The notes under the pieces: generated by a model
What the model saw: only the letters and a program-made list of their open reading frames with translations
What the model was told of the DNA's origin: nothing
The model's database searches: none
Source: DASZCR01 sp964246705
GTDB lineage: Bacteria > Acidobacteriota > Blastocatellia > Pyrinomonadales > Pyrinomonadaceae
Assembly (NCBI GenBank): GCA_964246705.1
Contig: CAXTRQ010000001.1
Coordinates: 81,872-145,871 of the forward strand
Direction of reading: 5' to 3'
Length of the DNA stretch: 64,000 nucleotides
Translations under genes and position numbers: made by a program
In this document: piece after piece, positions 54,027 through 63,154 of the stretch
How the letters are laid out: the number at the start of each line of letters is the position of its first letter
How positions within the stretch are numbered: the first letter of the stretch is position 1

Positions 54027-54745
54027 TGTTGCGCCGTGAGTGCTAGATTCTCGACGGGCGCAACTCCGAGAAATTTCATGCGATAGAAGATGTCACGAAC
54101 TACGGCCACGTCGCGTTTACAGTAGTCTGCAATCTCCTCGTGGCGGCCTTCACGGTAGTAATCGTAAACCCGACTTCCGTCGAGACCATTTTGCTTGGAG
54201 CTTTCCAAGTTCAAAACTCCAGCAAGCTCATGAAGAGAAATTTTATTCCGCCCCCAGTGTTCCCATTCGCACATCGTGTCATAAATGGGCTGGGAGCGAT
54301 AGCGTGCAAAAGAAAGCTCGACCGCCGGCTGCACGCATTTGATTACTGAACGCTTGTATAAGAACAGAAGATCGAAATCAAATACGTTGTGTCCAATTAT
54401 GCAGTCGTAACGTGGATTGAAATCCCACAACAGTTTCCAGAACGCACGTAGCGTTCGTGCTTCATCGAGGTGAAACTGTCGCGTCGACCTGTCAAGGCCA
54501 AGAACGCCGTTTGAGGTTATCCGAGTTCCTTCTTCAATAATTACCCCAACGGTCAGAACTCGTCCATACTCGCCTCTTAGAGCCAGTTGGCGAAACCGCT
54601 CCTCGGCAGCTTCGTTGATCTTTGCGGGGTCAAGCGCCATCCCTTTGGCTTCAAAGCTCCGGGCCACTTCGCTGTTAATCCTTTCACGCATGGCCTCGTC
54701 TGGCGGCAACGTCTCTATGTCCAGAAACACTCTCTTCGTCATCAC
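54023..54745 (-). CDS. DEDD-type 3'-5' exonuclease (PolB-like)
   Basis: The protein has 240 residues. The RNase H-fold exonuclease motifs are complete: Exo I FLDIETLP (Asp9, Glu11), Exo II IIGHNVFDFD (Asp123 or Asp125) and Exo III ADYCKRDV (Tyr208, Asp212), the DEDDy arrangement of family-B polymerase proofreading domains (DNA_pol_B_exo2 type). There is no polymerase domain. It is the first gene of the restriction operon, overlapping the next by four bases. A nuclease contribution to defence or repair of cleaved DNA is plausible. Its association with type I systems is less usual than that of YgjP. Confidence 0.88.
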   Translation of the reverse strand: MMTKRVFLDIETLPPDEAMRERINSEVARSFEAKGMALDPAKINEAAEERFRQLALRGEYGRVLTVGVIIEEGTRITSNGVLGLDRSTRQFHLDEARTLRAFWKLLWDFNPRYDCIIGHNVFDFDLLFLYKRSVIKCVQPAVELSFARYRSQPIYDTMCEWEHWGRNKISLHELAGVLNLESSKQNGLDGSRVYDYYREGRHEEIADYCKRDVAVVRDIFYRMKFLGVAPVENLALTAQQ

Positions 54746-54860
54746 CTACATCCTCCTTTGCGCAACCTTGTATTCAGTTTAGCGAGGCGATAATGCAACA
54801 CATCAAAGACGCCGCGCTGCCCTGTTTGGTATTGCTTAACAGGACAGCCCCAGCGATGAC

Positions 54861-55130
54861 TTACAAGTTATTCTTCAGCCATGAAGAACCTCGATCGTTA
54901 AAACCACGCCATGCTCCTTCTCCCGTCAATCCGGCGACTAATAGTTCGTCGTCGGCATCAATGTGTGGGGTCAGCCTGTCTCGGATTTGTGCTGCTGTTA
55001 GATCCGATTTAACAAGCCATGTTGAATCAAGATGGTGCCACCAAGTCCCCACTTCTTTGGTCGCCTCATAAAGCGAACTGTAATTCTGTCCGGAACGGTA
55101 AAGGTCATAGCCAATCATGGACGACTTCAT
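54861..55130 (-). CDS. Cas2-like/SinR family small protein
   Basis: The protein has 89 residues. It starts KSSMIGYDLYRSGQNYSSLYEATKEVGTWWHHLDSTWLV and has the DADDELLVAGLTG block and the SWLKNNL end. This pattern is what databases often call SinR family or Cas2-like: a ferredoxin-fold small protein. No cas1, repeats or other CRISPR genes lie near it, so it is not part of a CRISPR system. It is separate from the restriction operon by 115 bases. A toxin or regulatory role is possible but unknown. Confidence 0.75.
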   Translation of the reverse strand: MKSSMIGYDLYRSGQNYSSLYEATKEVGTWWHHLDSTWLVKSDLTAAQIRDRLTPHIDADDELLVAGLTGEGAWRGFNDRGSSWLKNNL

Positions 55131-55582
55131 ACTTCCTCCTTACTGCTCTGTCATGAAGGTTTCAGCAGCATCTCTAAAAAATTCTGCTGCCCCTCTTGAC
55201 GTAGTCAGGGTTTTAGCATAATCCCACTTTCGATGCAAGAAATATTTATAAACCGCTATAGTATTAAGATACCGCAAACAATAAAACATAAGGAGGCTGC
55301 TTTGGGTGTTAAGTTAAATTAAGAAATGATTGGAGTTACGGCGAAACGAAAACGAGGAACCACCAAAAAGCGATTAACAAGACACTTAAAGAAGGCCGTG
55401 GGTAGGGTAACAGTGCGACTTATAGACCTCGGCTACATATACAGGATGTGCCTTCACGTGGGATGGCTACGAGAATCAAAGGTTGGAAAACTGGGAGTGG
55501 CCATCACCGAGACTTTGATTGTCTCTGAACAAATTGTGAGAGTGTATGAAATCGTTTAGCGGTCAGCCGGTCACTCTCTTTA
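55131..55582. other. Intergenic spacer between island and recF
   Basis: The first part (to about 55320) is AT-rich and contains TTGACG at 55196-55201 followed by a CATAAT at 55217, a weak promoter-like pair with short spacing. A 77-codon frame at 55326-55559 (basic N-terminus KRKRGTTKKRLTRHLKK) has no Shine-Dalgarno and no family I know, so I do not call it a gene. Confidence 0.4.
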
Positions 55583-55621
55583 TCGAGCAGCATGTGCTAA
55601 AATCAAGCACATGCTGCTCGA
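55583..55621. promoter_or_regulatory. 16-bp perfect hairpin covering the recF start codon
   Basis: TCGAGCAGCATGTGCT (55583-55598) pairs perfectly with AGCACATGCTGCTCGA (55606-55621) across a 7-base loop. The recF ATG (55611-55613) lies inside the right arm and no Shine-Dalgarno is visible. In a transcript starting upstream, the initiation region would be locked in the stem. Confidence 0.75.
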
Positions 55622-56765
55622 ATCTCTTGAGGCTCACCAATTCAGAAATTTGAGCGGTGAAGTCTTCTGGGGCGACGAACTCAATTTTATCTTCGGCGAA
55701 AACGGGCAAGGAAAGACCAACTGGCTCGAAGCCCTCTATCTTCTCGCAACCTCTAAATCCTTCCGCACACAGCGACCACAGGAAGCCGTCCGCTTCGACG
55801 AAGATTTAGCGGTCGTCCGTGGGCGCGTCGCACGCACCCGCGATGTGCACCGCGATCTACAAGTTACCATTCAAGGCAATACTAAAACTCTCTCGGTCAA
55901 CGGCAAGCGCGAAGCCGTGACGCGCTATCTGGGACAACTGCACACCGTCGCTTTCACGGCTGACGAACTGGAAGTCGTGCGCGGAGGGCCGGACGCGCGC
56001 CGCAGGTTTCTGGATCGTGGCATCACTTCCCTGCATCCCTCCTACGTGCAGACCCTCGCTGACTATCATCGCGTTATCAAGCAGAAAAATCGTTTATTGC
56101 AGAACGCCGCCGAGGCCGAAATAAGCTTAGACGAAACGCGTCAACTGATTGAACCTTGGAACGAGCAACTGGCTAACATGAGCGCGACGATTCACCGCGC
56201 GCGCACCGAACATGTCGAGCGTTTAAATAAAGCACTTGAGCGCCGTCTCTTCGAGCGTGAAGAGGTCTCCATACGCTACGTTTCGTCGCTCGCAGGCAAA
56301 GGGGATTTGAGCGATTACGAGGCGCTCATTACCGAGCGGCTACAGCTTCGACTGCAAGCCGAACTGAGTTCCGGCTATGCCCTCATCGGGACGCATCGGG
56401 ATGATCTCGAAATCCTGTTTGACGGGCGGGATTTACGCACTTTCGGAAGCTCCGGGCAACAGCGTAGCGCATTGATTTTACTTGACTTAGCTGCGATTTC
56501 GGTGTATCATTCATGGCACAGTGAGTACCCGCTTTTTCTCATGGATGATGTGGACGCAGAGCTTGATCGAGGGCGTATCGAGCGCTTGCTCGAATACCTT
56601 CAGGGACGCACTCAGACGTTTGTTACGACCTCCAAGGAGAGCCTCGTTAAGCAGTTTGCCGCACGTGCTCGCGTGTACGAAGTAAAGGGCGGCGAAGCGG
56701 TTGAAAAAACGGCATTCCAAATTGATGTTATTTCAACAAGCGCGACCGGTACTGAAGGCATCTAA
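55611..56765 (+). CDS. recF: DNA replication/repair protein RecF
   Basis: The protein has 384 residues. Walker A is FIFGENGQGKTNWLEALYLL, with KSFRT following; the ABC-type signature is FGSSGQQRSALILLDLA and Walker B PLFLMDDVDAELD. It starts LLESLEAHQFRNLSG, the expected N-terminus. It loads RecA at single-strand gaps with RecO and RecR. It is followed by gyrB after 62 bases, in the normal order. Confidence 0.96.
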   Translation: MLLESLEAHQFRNLSGEVFWGDELNFIFGENGQGKTNWLEALYLLATSKSFRTQRPQEAVRFDEDLAVVRGRVARTRDVHRDLQVTIQGNTKTLSVNGKREAVTRYLGQLHTVAFTADELEVVRGGPDARRRFLDRGITSLHPSYVQTLADYHRVIKQKNRLLQNAAEAEISLDETRQLIEPWNEQLANMSATIHRARTEHVERLNKALERRLFEREEVSIRYVSSLAGKGDLSDYEALITERLQLRLQAELSSGYALIGTHRDDLEILFDGRDLRTFGSSGQQRSALILLDLAAISVYHSWHSEYPLFLMDDVDAELDRGRIERLLEYLQGRTQTFVTTSKESLVKQFAARARVYEVKGGEAVEKTAFQIDVISTSATGTEGI

Positions 56766-56827
56766 GAGTAGTGCGATAAGACACCCAAAGCCGTTTACAT
56801 TTTCTCTGAATCAGGCAAGGAAAATTT

Positions 56828-59299
56828 ATGAGCAGCATGTACGAAGAGGAGAGCAGTTTGTCTACAGCAACTTTATCAAAAAAGAAGAGCACAACTTACG
56901 ATTCCAGTTCAATTACAGTTTTAGAAGGGCGCGAAGCCGTGCGCAAGCGCCCGGCGATGTACATCGGTTCGACCGGCGACCTCGGACTCCACCATTTGGT
57001 TTACGAAGTCGTGGATAACTCCATTGACGAAGCCCTCGCCGGTTTCTGCGATACAGTGGAAGTCACAATCCATCTGGATAATTCAATTACAGTTGTTGAT
57101 AACGGGCGCGGCATCCCGGTTGATTATCACAAACAGGAAAAAAAATCGGCTGCCGAGGTCGTGATGACCAAACTCCATGCGGGCGGGAAATTCGACTCGA
57201 ACGCTTACAAGGTGTCCGGGGGGCTGCATGGCGTAGGCGTCTCTTGCGTAAATTTCCTCTCTGAGTCGCGTTTTTTGGAAATATGGAGGGAAGGGGCGAC
57301 TTACGAACAGGAATACAAGAGAGGCATTCCTGTCGCCAAACTCGAAACCACCGGGAAGACGCGTAAGCGTGGTACGAAGATTACCTTCAAGCCCGACCCG
57401 GAAATTTTTGATGTCTCAGAATTCAGCTTTGACAAATTGTCCGAGCGTCTGCGCGAAAAAGCCTTTCTCAACAAAGGCATTCGGATCACGATTAAAGACG
57501 AGCGGGAGGAAACCGAGCGTTCACACGAATTCTATTATCGTGGGGGAATTGCCGAATTCGTTAAGCATCTGAACAAAAACAAGAGTGTCCTGCATGACAA
57601 GCCTCTGTATTTTGAGAAAATCGGCGATGCTCTCTCCGTCGAAGTCGCCATCCAGTATAACGATGGGTATGACGAAAAAGTCTACTCGTTTGCCAATAAT
57701 ATCAACACGGTGGATGGTGGAAGCCATCTTTCTGGCTTCCGTTCTGCTTTCACTCGAACGATTAATTCTTACGCTCAATCGTCGGGACTAGCCAAAAACT
57801 TCAAAGGCTCTCTGACGGGCGACGACGTGCGCGAAGGCTTGGTGGCAGTTATCTCCGTCAAATTACCGCAACCTCAGTTTGAGGGGCAGACTAAAGGAAA
57901 ACTCAATTCCGACGTTAAAGGTGCGGTCGAATCGTTCCTAAACGAGCGTCTAACGGAATATTTCGAGCAGAATCCGACAGTCGCCAAAAAGATCGTCGGA
58001 AAAGCCCTCGATGCGGCGCGGGCGCGAGAAGCGGCGCGGAAGGCACGCGAAATCGTCCGTAAGGGTGTGATGGGTTCGACCATGCTCCCCGGAAAGCTCG
58101 CGGACTGCCAAGAACGTGACCCGGCGCTGTGCGAGCTTTACATTGTAGAAGGGGATTCGGCGGGCGGAAGCGCAAAACAGGGGCGTGACCGTAAGAATCA
58201 GGCGGTCTTACCGTTAAAAGGTAAAATCTTAAATGTTGAGAAGGCTCGGTTCGACAAGATGCTTGGTCATAGTGAGATTAAAACTCTCATTACAGCCCTC
58301 GGCACAGGCATCGGCAAAGATGATTTTGACTTAACCAAGCTGCGTTATCACAAAATCATCTTTATGACGGACGCCGACGTTGATGGCTCTCACATCCGCA
58401 CGCTGCTTCTCACCTTCTTTTATCGGCAGATGCCAGAACTGGTCGAATCAGGTTACGTTTATATTGCACAGCCGCCGTTGTTTAAAGTAAAACGTGGAAA
58501 GCGAGAAGAGTACATTAAGGACGAGAGATCAATGGTGCGCTTTCTCATGCGTCAGGCGACGAGCGATATGAAGGTCACCTCGACGGAAACCGGCACGGTA
58601 GTCGAGGGGCGGGATTTAGCGCGCTCTTTAGAGCAGATGGTTGAGTTGAACCGCTACTGCGAAAAGGCAGCGCGTCGCGTAGGTAACGACGAGAAGCTGC
58701 TTCATGCCCTTCTCGAAGCCTTTGGTGGTCGCGGCGGCGCGTTGCGAGATGCACAGACGACAACGTTGCGTAGTATTTTTCAGGACGGCGAGCAAATGGC
58801 GCGTATTGAGGGTGTAATGGCCAACGCAGGGTATCGCACAGACCTCACGATGGACGAGGAGCATGGTTTGTGGGCGATTGAAACTACCGCGACAGCGGGC
58901 TTGAGTGTCAAAATAGATTGGGACCTCGCAAGTCACGTAGAGTTTCAGAAGGCTGTCGAAATTTATAAGAATTTAGAAGACCGTCTGGCGTCGCCTTTAA
59001 GTCTTGGCGAAAACGGCTCAAGCGAGCAGTTAGGGTCGCGGGAGGCGTTGCTTGAGCGCGTCTTGGCTACTGCCAAGAAGGATTTGACCATTCAGCGCTA
59101 CAAAGGGCTTGGCGAGATGAACCCGGAACAACTCTGGGAAACGACCATGAACCCCGAAAAGCGCACATTGCTTCAGGTTAAAATTGATGATGCGGTTGAA
59201 ACCGACCAGATTTTCACGGTGCTGATGGGGGATGCGGTTGAACCGCGCCGCCGCTTCATTGAGGATAACGCGCTGGACGTGAAGAATTTGGACATCTAG
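56828..59299 (+). CDS. gyrB: DNA gyrase subunit B
   Basis: The protein has 823 residues, in the usual range. The GHKL ATPase has REAVRKRPAMYIGST, EVVDNSIDEALAG and GGLHGVGVSCVNFLS; the TOPRIM domain has YIVEGDSAGGSAKQGRDRKNQAVLPLKGKILNVEKA and MTDADVDGSHI. The C-terminus has QRYKGLGEMNPEQLWETTMNPEKR. AAGGA precedes the ATG. It ends the rightward origin gene set and is followed by two hairpins. Confidence 0.98.
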   Translation: MSSMYEEESSLSTATLSKKKSTTYDSSSITVLEGREAVRKRPAMYIGSTGDLGLHHLVYEVVDNSIDEALAGFCDTVEVTIHLDNSITVVDNGRGIPVDYHKQEKKSAAEVVMTKLHAGGKFDSNAYKVSGGLHGVGVSCVNFLSESRFLEIWREGATYEQEYKRGIPVAKLETTGKTRKRGTKITFKPDPEIFDVSEFSFDKLSERLREKAFLNKGIRITIKDEREETERSHEFYYRGGIAEFVKHLNKNKSVLHDKPLYFEKIGDALSVEVAIQYNDGYDEKVYSFANNINTVDGGSHLSGFRSAFTRTINSYAQSSGLAKNFKGSLTGDDVREGLVAVISVKLPQPQFEGQTKGKLNSDVKGAVESFLNERLTEYFEQNPTVAKKIVGKALDAARAREAARKAREIVRKGVMGSTMLPGKLADCQERDPALCELYIVEGDSAGGSAKQGRDRKNQAVLPLKGKILNVEKARFDKMLGHSEIKTLITALGTGIGKDDFDLTKLRYHKIIFMTDADVDGSHIRTLLLTFFYRQMPELVESGYVYIAQPPLFKVKRGKREEYIKDERSMVRFLMRQATSDMKVTSTETGTVVEGRDLARSLEQMVELNRYCEKAARRVGNDEKLLHALLEAFGGRGGALRDAQTTTLRSIFQDGEQMARIEGVMANAGYRTDLTMDEEHGLWAIETTATAGLSVKIDWDLASHVEFQKAVEIYKNLEDRLASPLSLGENGSSEQLGSREALLERVLATAKKDLTIQRYKGLGEMNPEQLWETTMNPEKRTLLQVKIDDAVETDQIFTVLMGDAVEPRRRFIEDNALDVKNLDI

Positions 59300-59310
59300 T
59301 TTAATGCTCA

Positions 59311-59428
59311 TGAGCGGGCGTGGAATGAATCTATTTGACACACCACACCCGCTCATATAGAATGTACTTCCTTTCCTCCTGTGGATCTTGCCCGCTGCAT
59401 GCATCTCGCGTATGCAGCGGAATTTTTG
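59311..59428 (+). terminator. Two consecutive hairpins after gyrB, second a rho-independent terminator
   Basis: The first hairpin pairs TGAGCGGGCGTGG (59311-59323) with CCACACCCGCTCA (59343-59355), one mismatch. The second pairs CCGCTGCAT (59392-59400) with ATGCAGCGG (59412-59420) and is followed by AATTTTTG, a typical intrinsic terminator for gyrB. Confidence 0.75.
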
Positions 59429-59533
59429 TCTAAAAAATGCCGTGCGACAGCGCCTCAACCGCATGAAAGTGGATTTTTGAGATGATGCCTCCCGGTTTTT
59501 ATTTAGACCAAATACCATCCAAGAAGTCGGTTT

Positions 59534-59779
59534 TTACTTTTCCTCATTGTGCAGGGCTGAGTCGAGTTGATCATCCAAATCAATCCGTCGCGGAGCCGTC
59601 GCATTAAGTTCATTGTAACGACCGCCCGGGGCAAATTGGCCTGACTCGCCAATGTCGAGCGAGCGCTCCTCGTTGGCAGGGGCGAGTTCTTCCACTGCAT
59701 TAGGCGTATTGTCTGGTTTCAGATCCGGGTCTGATGATTTTTCGCCTAGAGTACTCTTCATTTGATTGTCGTTTCCCAT
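59534..59779 (-). CDS. Small acidic hypothetical protein
   Basis: The protein has 81 residues, polar and disordered-looking, rich in Asp, Glu, Asn and Pro, with no membrane segment or cysteine. AAGGAG eight bases before the ATG supports translation. It lies 24 bases after the AMMECR1-domain gene on the same strand and may be in its operon. I recognise no family. Confidence 0.6.
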   Translation of the reverse strand: MGNDNQMKSTLGEKSSDPDLKPDNTPNAVEELAPANEERSLDIGESGQFAPGGRYNELNATAPRRIDLDDQLDSALHNEEK

Positions 59780-59803
59780 CGGTTTTGCTCCTTGTGTTGA
59801 AAG

Positions 59804-60436
59804 TTACTGTCTCGGTTCACGAAAGCGTTGGACACGAAAGCGGTATAGTTTAAGCGGATTACCGGGAGCGATGCCTGCTTTGCGCGCGGCTATCTGGACT
59901 TGTTGACCCGCTGTCTCGATGCCCTCGATGGCGGGCAACAGCAGACCACGTTGCATTCCCATTTCACTTTCGACAATCACGCCGTAGATTGCCGGGTCGA
60001 GATCTTCAAAGCTGGTCGGCTCCGGTTTCATCAGCACATCTACGGAGTATCGTAAATAGGGTAGCTCATTACCTGCAACAGGCAAAAAGCGTGGGTCGCG
60101 CGTCGCAGCACTGATGGCGTTAGCGATAATTTCTTCGGCAAGTGTGGGACTTGTCGGTTCAATCGTACCGATACAGCCGCGCAAGTCTCCATGTTCGGTT
60201 TTAATGGAGACGAAGCAGGCAGCAGGTTGAAAGAGAAGAGAAGTGTCTGATACGGGTGCTGGTTTGATGAAACGTTGCTCACACACGTAAGTCTCAACAG
60301 CATGTCGCGCGAGGCGAGGTAATTCTAAATCGTCGGCTTCTGCCTGTTCAGGCTGCGCATCGTGCGCATGTAAGGCGTCCGCGCTACGCCGTCGGGTTTC
60401 GTCCATCGCATCATCTTGTTCGTAGTCAACTTTCAT
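59804..60436 (-). CDS. AMMECR1-domain protein (AmmeMemoRadiSam system protein A)
   Basis: Start chosen as the ATG at 60434-60436, which overlaps the MEMO stop as ATGA; the frame extends upstream to 60520. The 210-residue product has the AMMECR1 domain from about residue 45 (LARHAVETYV, then VSIKTEHGDLRGCIGTIEPTSP, RDPRFLPVAGNELPYLRYSVDVL and GLLLPAIEGIETAGQQVQIAARKAGI). The conserved LRGCIG motif is intact. AMMECR1 and MEMO proteins, with a radical SAM partner, form the conserved AmmeMemoRadiSam set of unknown chemistry. No radical SAM partner lies within the window next to it. Confidence 0.9.
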   Translation of the reverse strand: MKVDYEQDDAMDETRRRSADALHAHDAQPEQAEADDLELPRLARHAVETYVCEQRFIKPAPVSDTSLLFQPAACFVSIKTEHGDLRGCIGTIEPTSPTLAEEIIANAISAATRDPRFLPVAGNELPYLRYSVDVLMKPEPTSFEDLDPAIYGVIVESEMGMQRGLLLPAIEGIETAGQQVQIAARKAGIAPGNPLKLYRFRVQRFREPRQ

Positions 60437-61277
60437 CTTTTCTCTTCGATGGTGGCGCATACAAGCTGAGCGACCATGTAGCCGACGCCGAATGGCGCTT
60501 CGTAATGCAATACTTTGCAATCCGGCTCACTTCCTTGTGAGACTCCGACCGCAACCAGCATTGAGCGATAACCACACTCGCCCGCCGTCCTTCGGAGATT
60601 TGCATCAATCACAGCGATACGTTGCGGATCGCTGTCACGAATTGATGCGACGACTTGCTCATCGAAGAAGTGGGCATCCGCGTTATACCCGGCGGGCGCA
60701 CCCGGCTTGAGCCGGTGGCTCAAGTCTCCGCTGGCGATAAATGCGACGCGCCGCCCTAAACTCTCGGCGGCGCGTTTAATCGAAACACCGAAACGGATGT
60801 GGTCGTCGTTTGAGAGAAAGCTATAACCCAGAGCTACGACACCGCCTCGCCAGCCATAGCGTTGCAGAAAATAGAGCGGGACAGTCGTGCCGTGATCCAT
60901 CTCGTAGCCTTCGAGAGCGGCGACAATAAATCCGTCTGCGGCGGCGGCGGTGGTAATTGCGCGGAGCAACTCGGCATCGAGCGAGACATTCACTGTTGCT
61001 TGCGGTGCGCGAAAGTTGGCAAAATCGCCGCGCAGCGGAGTTTCGTTGTAGGCGACGAAGGCGCGCGCCTCAAGCGGCGCGTGCGGCGAAATGAGAACGA
61101 TTGATTCAGCACCGCTCGTAATGATACGCTCGGTCAAATCGCGCATCGCNNNNNNNNNNNNNNNNNNNNNNNGTCAATTGACCCGCGCACTTCAGCCGCC
61201 GCCTCGCCGCCGACTTCTGGAACCATAATCGGCGGGTGCGGAGCGATACCGACGTAAACAATCGAACCTACTGCCAT
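60433..61277 (-). CDS. MEMO-family protein (AmmeMemoRadiSam system protein B), crossed by assembly gap
   Basis: The N-terminal 35 codons (61277-61173, MAVGSIVYVGIAPHPPIMVP) and the rest (61149-60433, AMRDLTERIITSGAESIVLISPHAP) match one MEMO protein but are separated by 23 N bases. The metal-binding-like histidines (PHPP, SPHAP, and HFFDEQVVASI later) are conserved in this LigB-like dioxygenase fold. Twenty-three is not a multiple of three, so the two halves are in different frames as written; the N count is probably only an estimate. It is coupled by ATGA overlap to the AMMECR1-domain gene. Confidence 0.85.
61150..61172. other. Assembly gap (23 N)
   Basis: A run of 23 undefined bases lies inside the MEMO gene. 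Coding continuity across it needs a length of 21 or 24, so the stated size is probably not exact. Confidence 0.95.
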
Positions 61278-61544
61278 CTTCAATAAAATCTAAAAGCGGT
61301 GGTGCTCGTCTGCGAGGCTTCGCAAGCATTTCAGAACCAGCGATGGTTGAGAGGGGATGCGAAGATTCTATCACATCAAGCGCGGCGGGTCGCAATATTT
61401 GAATTGTGGTGCAGCGCGAGGCGGCGTGGATAAGGAACAGTAAATCTTGCGTTTTAGATGGGAGCCTATTTGGCTAAGAGTTGGACAAATGGTAAGTTGA
61501 ATAACAGATAAAATAACGCGGCGTCTGAATGATTGGCGAAACGG

Positions 61545-62768
61545 ATGGATAATAGATTCGATGTGTTGATTGTCGGCGCAGGCCCGGCGGGTTCGTTCGC
61601 GGCTGAGAAGTTGGCGCGCGGAGGTGCGCGCGTGGCGCTGTTTGATGGGCGACCGGCGAGCGAAGCGAAGGCGTGTGGAGGCGGCGTCACGTCAAAAGCT
61701 CTGAAGGCTTGGCCTCACCTGCTCGAAGCGATGGGGCGCACGATTGATGATGTGGAGATGTATTCGCCATCAGGCAAGCGCGTTCATCTCAAACTTAAAG
61801 AACCCTTTGCGATCTATTCGCGCCGCGCTTTTGATTCTTACTTGCGCGAGCGTGCGCGGACGTGCGGCGCTCACATTTTTACGGGTCGTGTCTCGGCTTC
61901 TTGCGAGAAGGACGAGAGAGGTAATTGGACTGTTCGTGCGAAGACGGGCGAGCGTTGGAGTGGACGCGTGCTCGTGGCCGCAGACGGCGCGAACAGCCCG
62001 ATTGCGCGGCGTCTGGCAGGTGCGCTGCCGAATGCTGAGATGGAGGTTGCCTTCGGCTATCGCACGCCGCTGCCGAAAGATGGAGACGCGCCGACCGTCA
62101 TCGCTTTTCTTCCCGGTTGGGCTGGCTACGCATGGGCGTTCCCGCGCCTCGATCATATCTCGTTCGGAATCGCTACCGCGCAAGATGCCTTTGATCATCA
62201 AAAGCTCGATGCTCTGCTCTGGAATTTTATGGTCGGTTATTACCGTGTCCGCGCGGACGCGAGCGCGCGGCTGTGGTCGGTCAAAGACGGCGGCGCGCCA
62301 GACGACGAGCCGGCGCGAAAGATAAGAGCCGATTTGCAATCAATCGCTGAGCGTTACGCGGCGCGCATCCCCGGACTCGCACCTGAAACTTTCGACAAGC
62401 GTCGCGCGGGCAGCGAAGATTGGGCGTTGCTCGGCGACGCGGCGGGTTTCGCCGATCCTGTGACGGGCGAAGGGATTTATTACGCGCTGCGCTCGGCGGA
62501 GTTATTCGCCGAATCTTATCTGGATGGTCGTCCAGCGCTTTATGAAGATTTGTGGCGCGCAGATTTTGGGCGCGAGTTGCAGCGTGCATCGAGTATGCGA
62601 CGCCGCTTTTACGGCACGTTCTGGGGCAGCCCGTTCACGGATAGAATGATTGATTTCGCGCGCCTTCACGGAGGCATCAGGCATACGCTCAGTGAACTCA
62701 TCGCGGGCAATCAGGGTTATCTGGATTTGAAACGCACGCTGGCTCTGCGCGCACTCTGGCCTCTGTGA
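61545..62768 (+). CDS. FAD-dependent oxidoreductase, geranylgeranyl-reductase family
   Basis: Start chosen as the ATG at 61545; a TTG at 61533 would add four residues. The 407-residue product has the FAD motif VLIVGAGPAGSFAAEKLARGG, the family segment KACGGGVT, and the second FAD motif WALLGDAAGFADPVTGEGIYYAL. The CGGG loop is typical of geranylgeranyl reductase-like flavoproteins that saturate isoprenoid tails, such as those of quinones or lipids. It stands alone on the plus strand. It is a distant paralogue of the flavoprotein at 25911-27221. Confidence 0.88.
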   Translation: MDNRFDVLIVGAGPAGSFAAEKLARGGARVALFDGRPASEAKACGGGVTSKALKAWPHLLEAMGRTIDDVEMYSPSGKRVHLKLKEPFAIYSRRAFDSYLRERARTCGAHIFTGRVSASCEKDERGNWTVRAKTGERWSGRVLVAADGANSPIARRLAGALPNAEMEVAFGYRTPLPKDGDAPTVIAFLPGWAGYAWAFPRLDHISFGIATAQDAFDHQKLDALLWNFMVGYYRVRADASARLWSVKDGGAPDDEPARKIRADLQSIAERYAARIPGLAPETFDKRRAGSEDWALLGDAAGFADPVTGEGIYYALRSAELFAESYLDGRPALYEDLWRADFGRELQRASSMRRRFYGTFWGSPFTDRMIDFARLHGGIRHTLSELIAGNQGYLDLKRTLALRALWPL

Positions 62769-62823
62769 CTTCTCAAACTCGTCAACACTTCCGGGCAACT
62801 AACGTGTCAACGATGAAGAAAGT

Positions 62824-63108
62824 CTAATGCACGATCTGATCGTCTAAGCCGAGCAGTATCGCGCGCGCTTTGCCGAGCGCCGCCCCGTTATCCAAAACTT
62901 TATTGAGCAGGCTAAGGGTGGCGGTCTCCGATGCGCTCCCGCGCGCGAGCGTCGTCAACAGCTTCGGCACTTCACGAATGCCTTGCACAACGTAGAGCGA
63001 AACACGCTCGGCTTCAATCTCCGTATGTCCCTGTTTGACAAGCACCCGCACGAGATTGCGGCGCGCGTCCTCAAACATATCGAACTCGATGCTCGAATCG
63101 TCTGACAT
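62824..63108 (-). CDS. Small helical hypothetical protein
   Basis: The protein has 94 residues, predicted mostly helical (FDMFEDARRNLVRVLVKQGHTEIEAERVSL) with an acidic start and no membrane segment or signal peptide. It lies 46 bases downstream of the thioesterase gene on the same strand. I recognise no family, and the coding call rests on its codon-like composition and position. Confidence 0.6.
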   Translation of the reverse strand: MSDDSSIEFDMFEDARRNLVRVLVKQGHTEIEAERVSLYVVQGIREVPKLLTTLARGSASETATLSLLNKVLDNGAALGKARAILLGLDDQIVH

Positions 63109-63154
63109 CTCTAAGCTCCCCTGATGGAATAAAAATTAAAGCCCCGGCGAGGAA

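Noticed and set aside
54861..55130. CRISPR-Cas locus suggested by the Cas2-like protein
   Set aside because: No repeat array, cas1 or other cas gene is present anywhere in the window.
55326..55559. 77-codon frame before recF
   Set aside because: There is no ribosome-binding site and no family; the composition does not look clearly coding.
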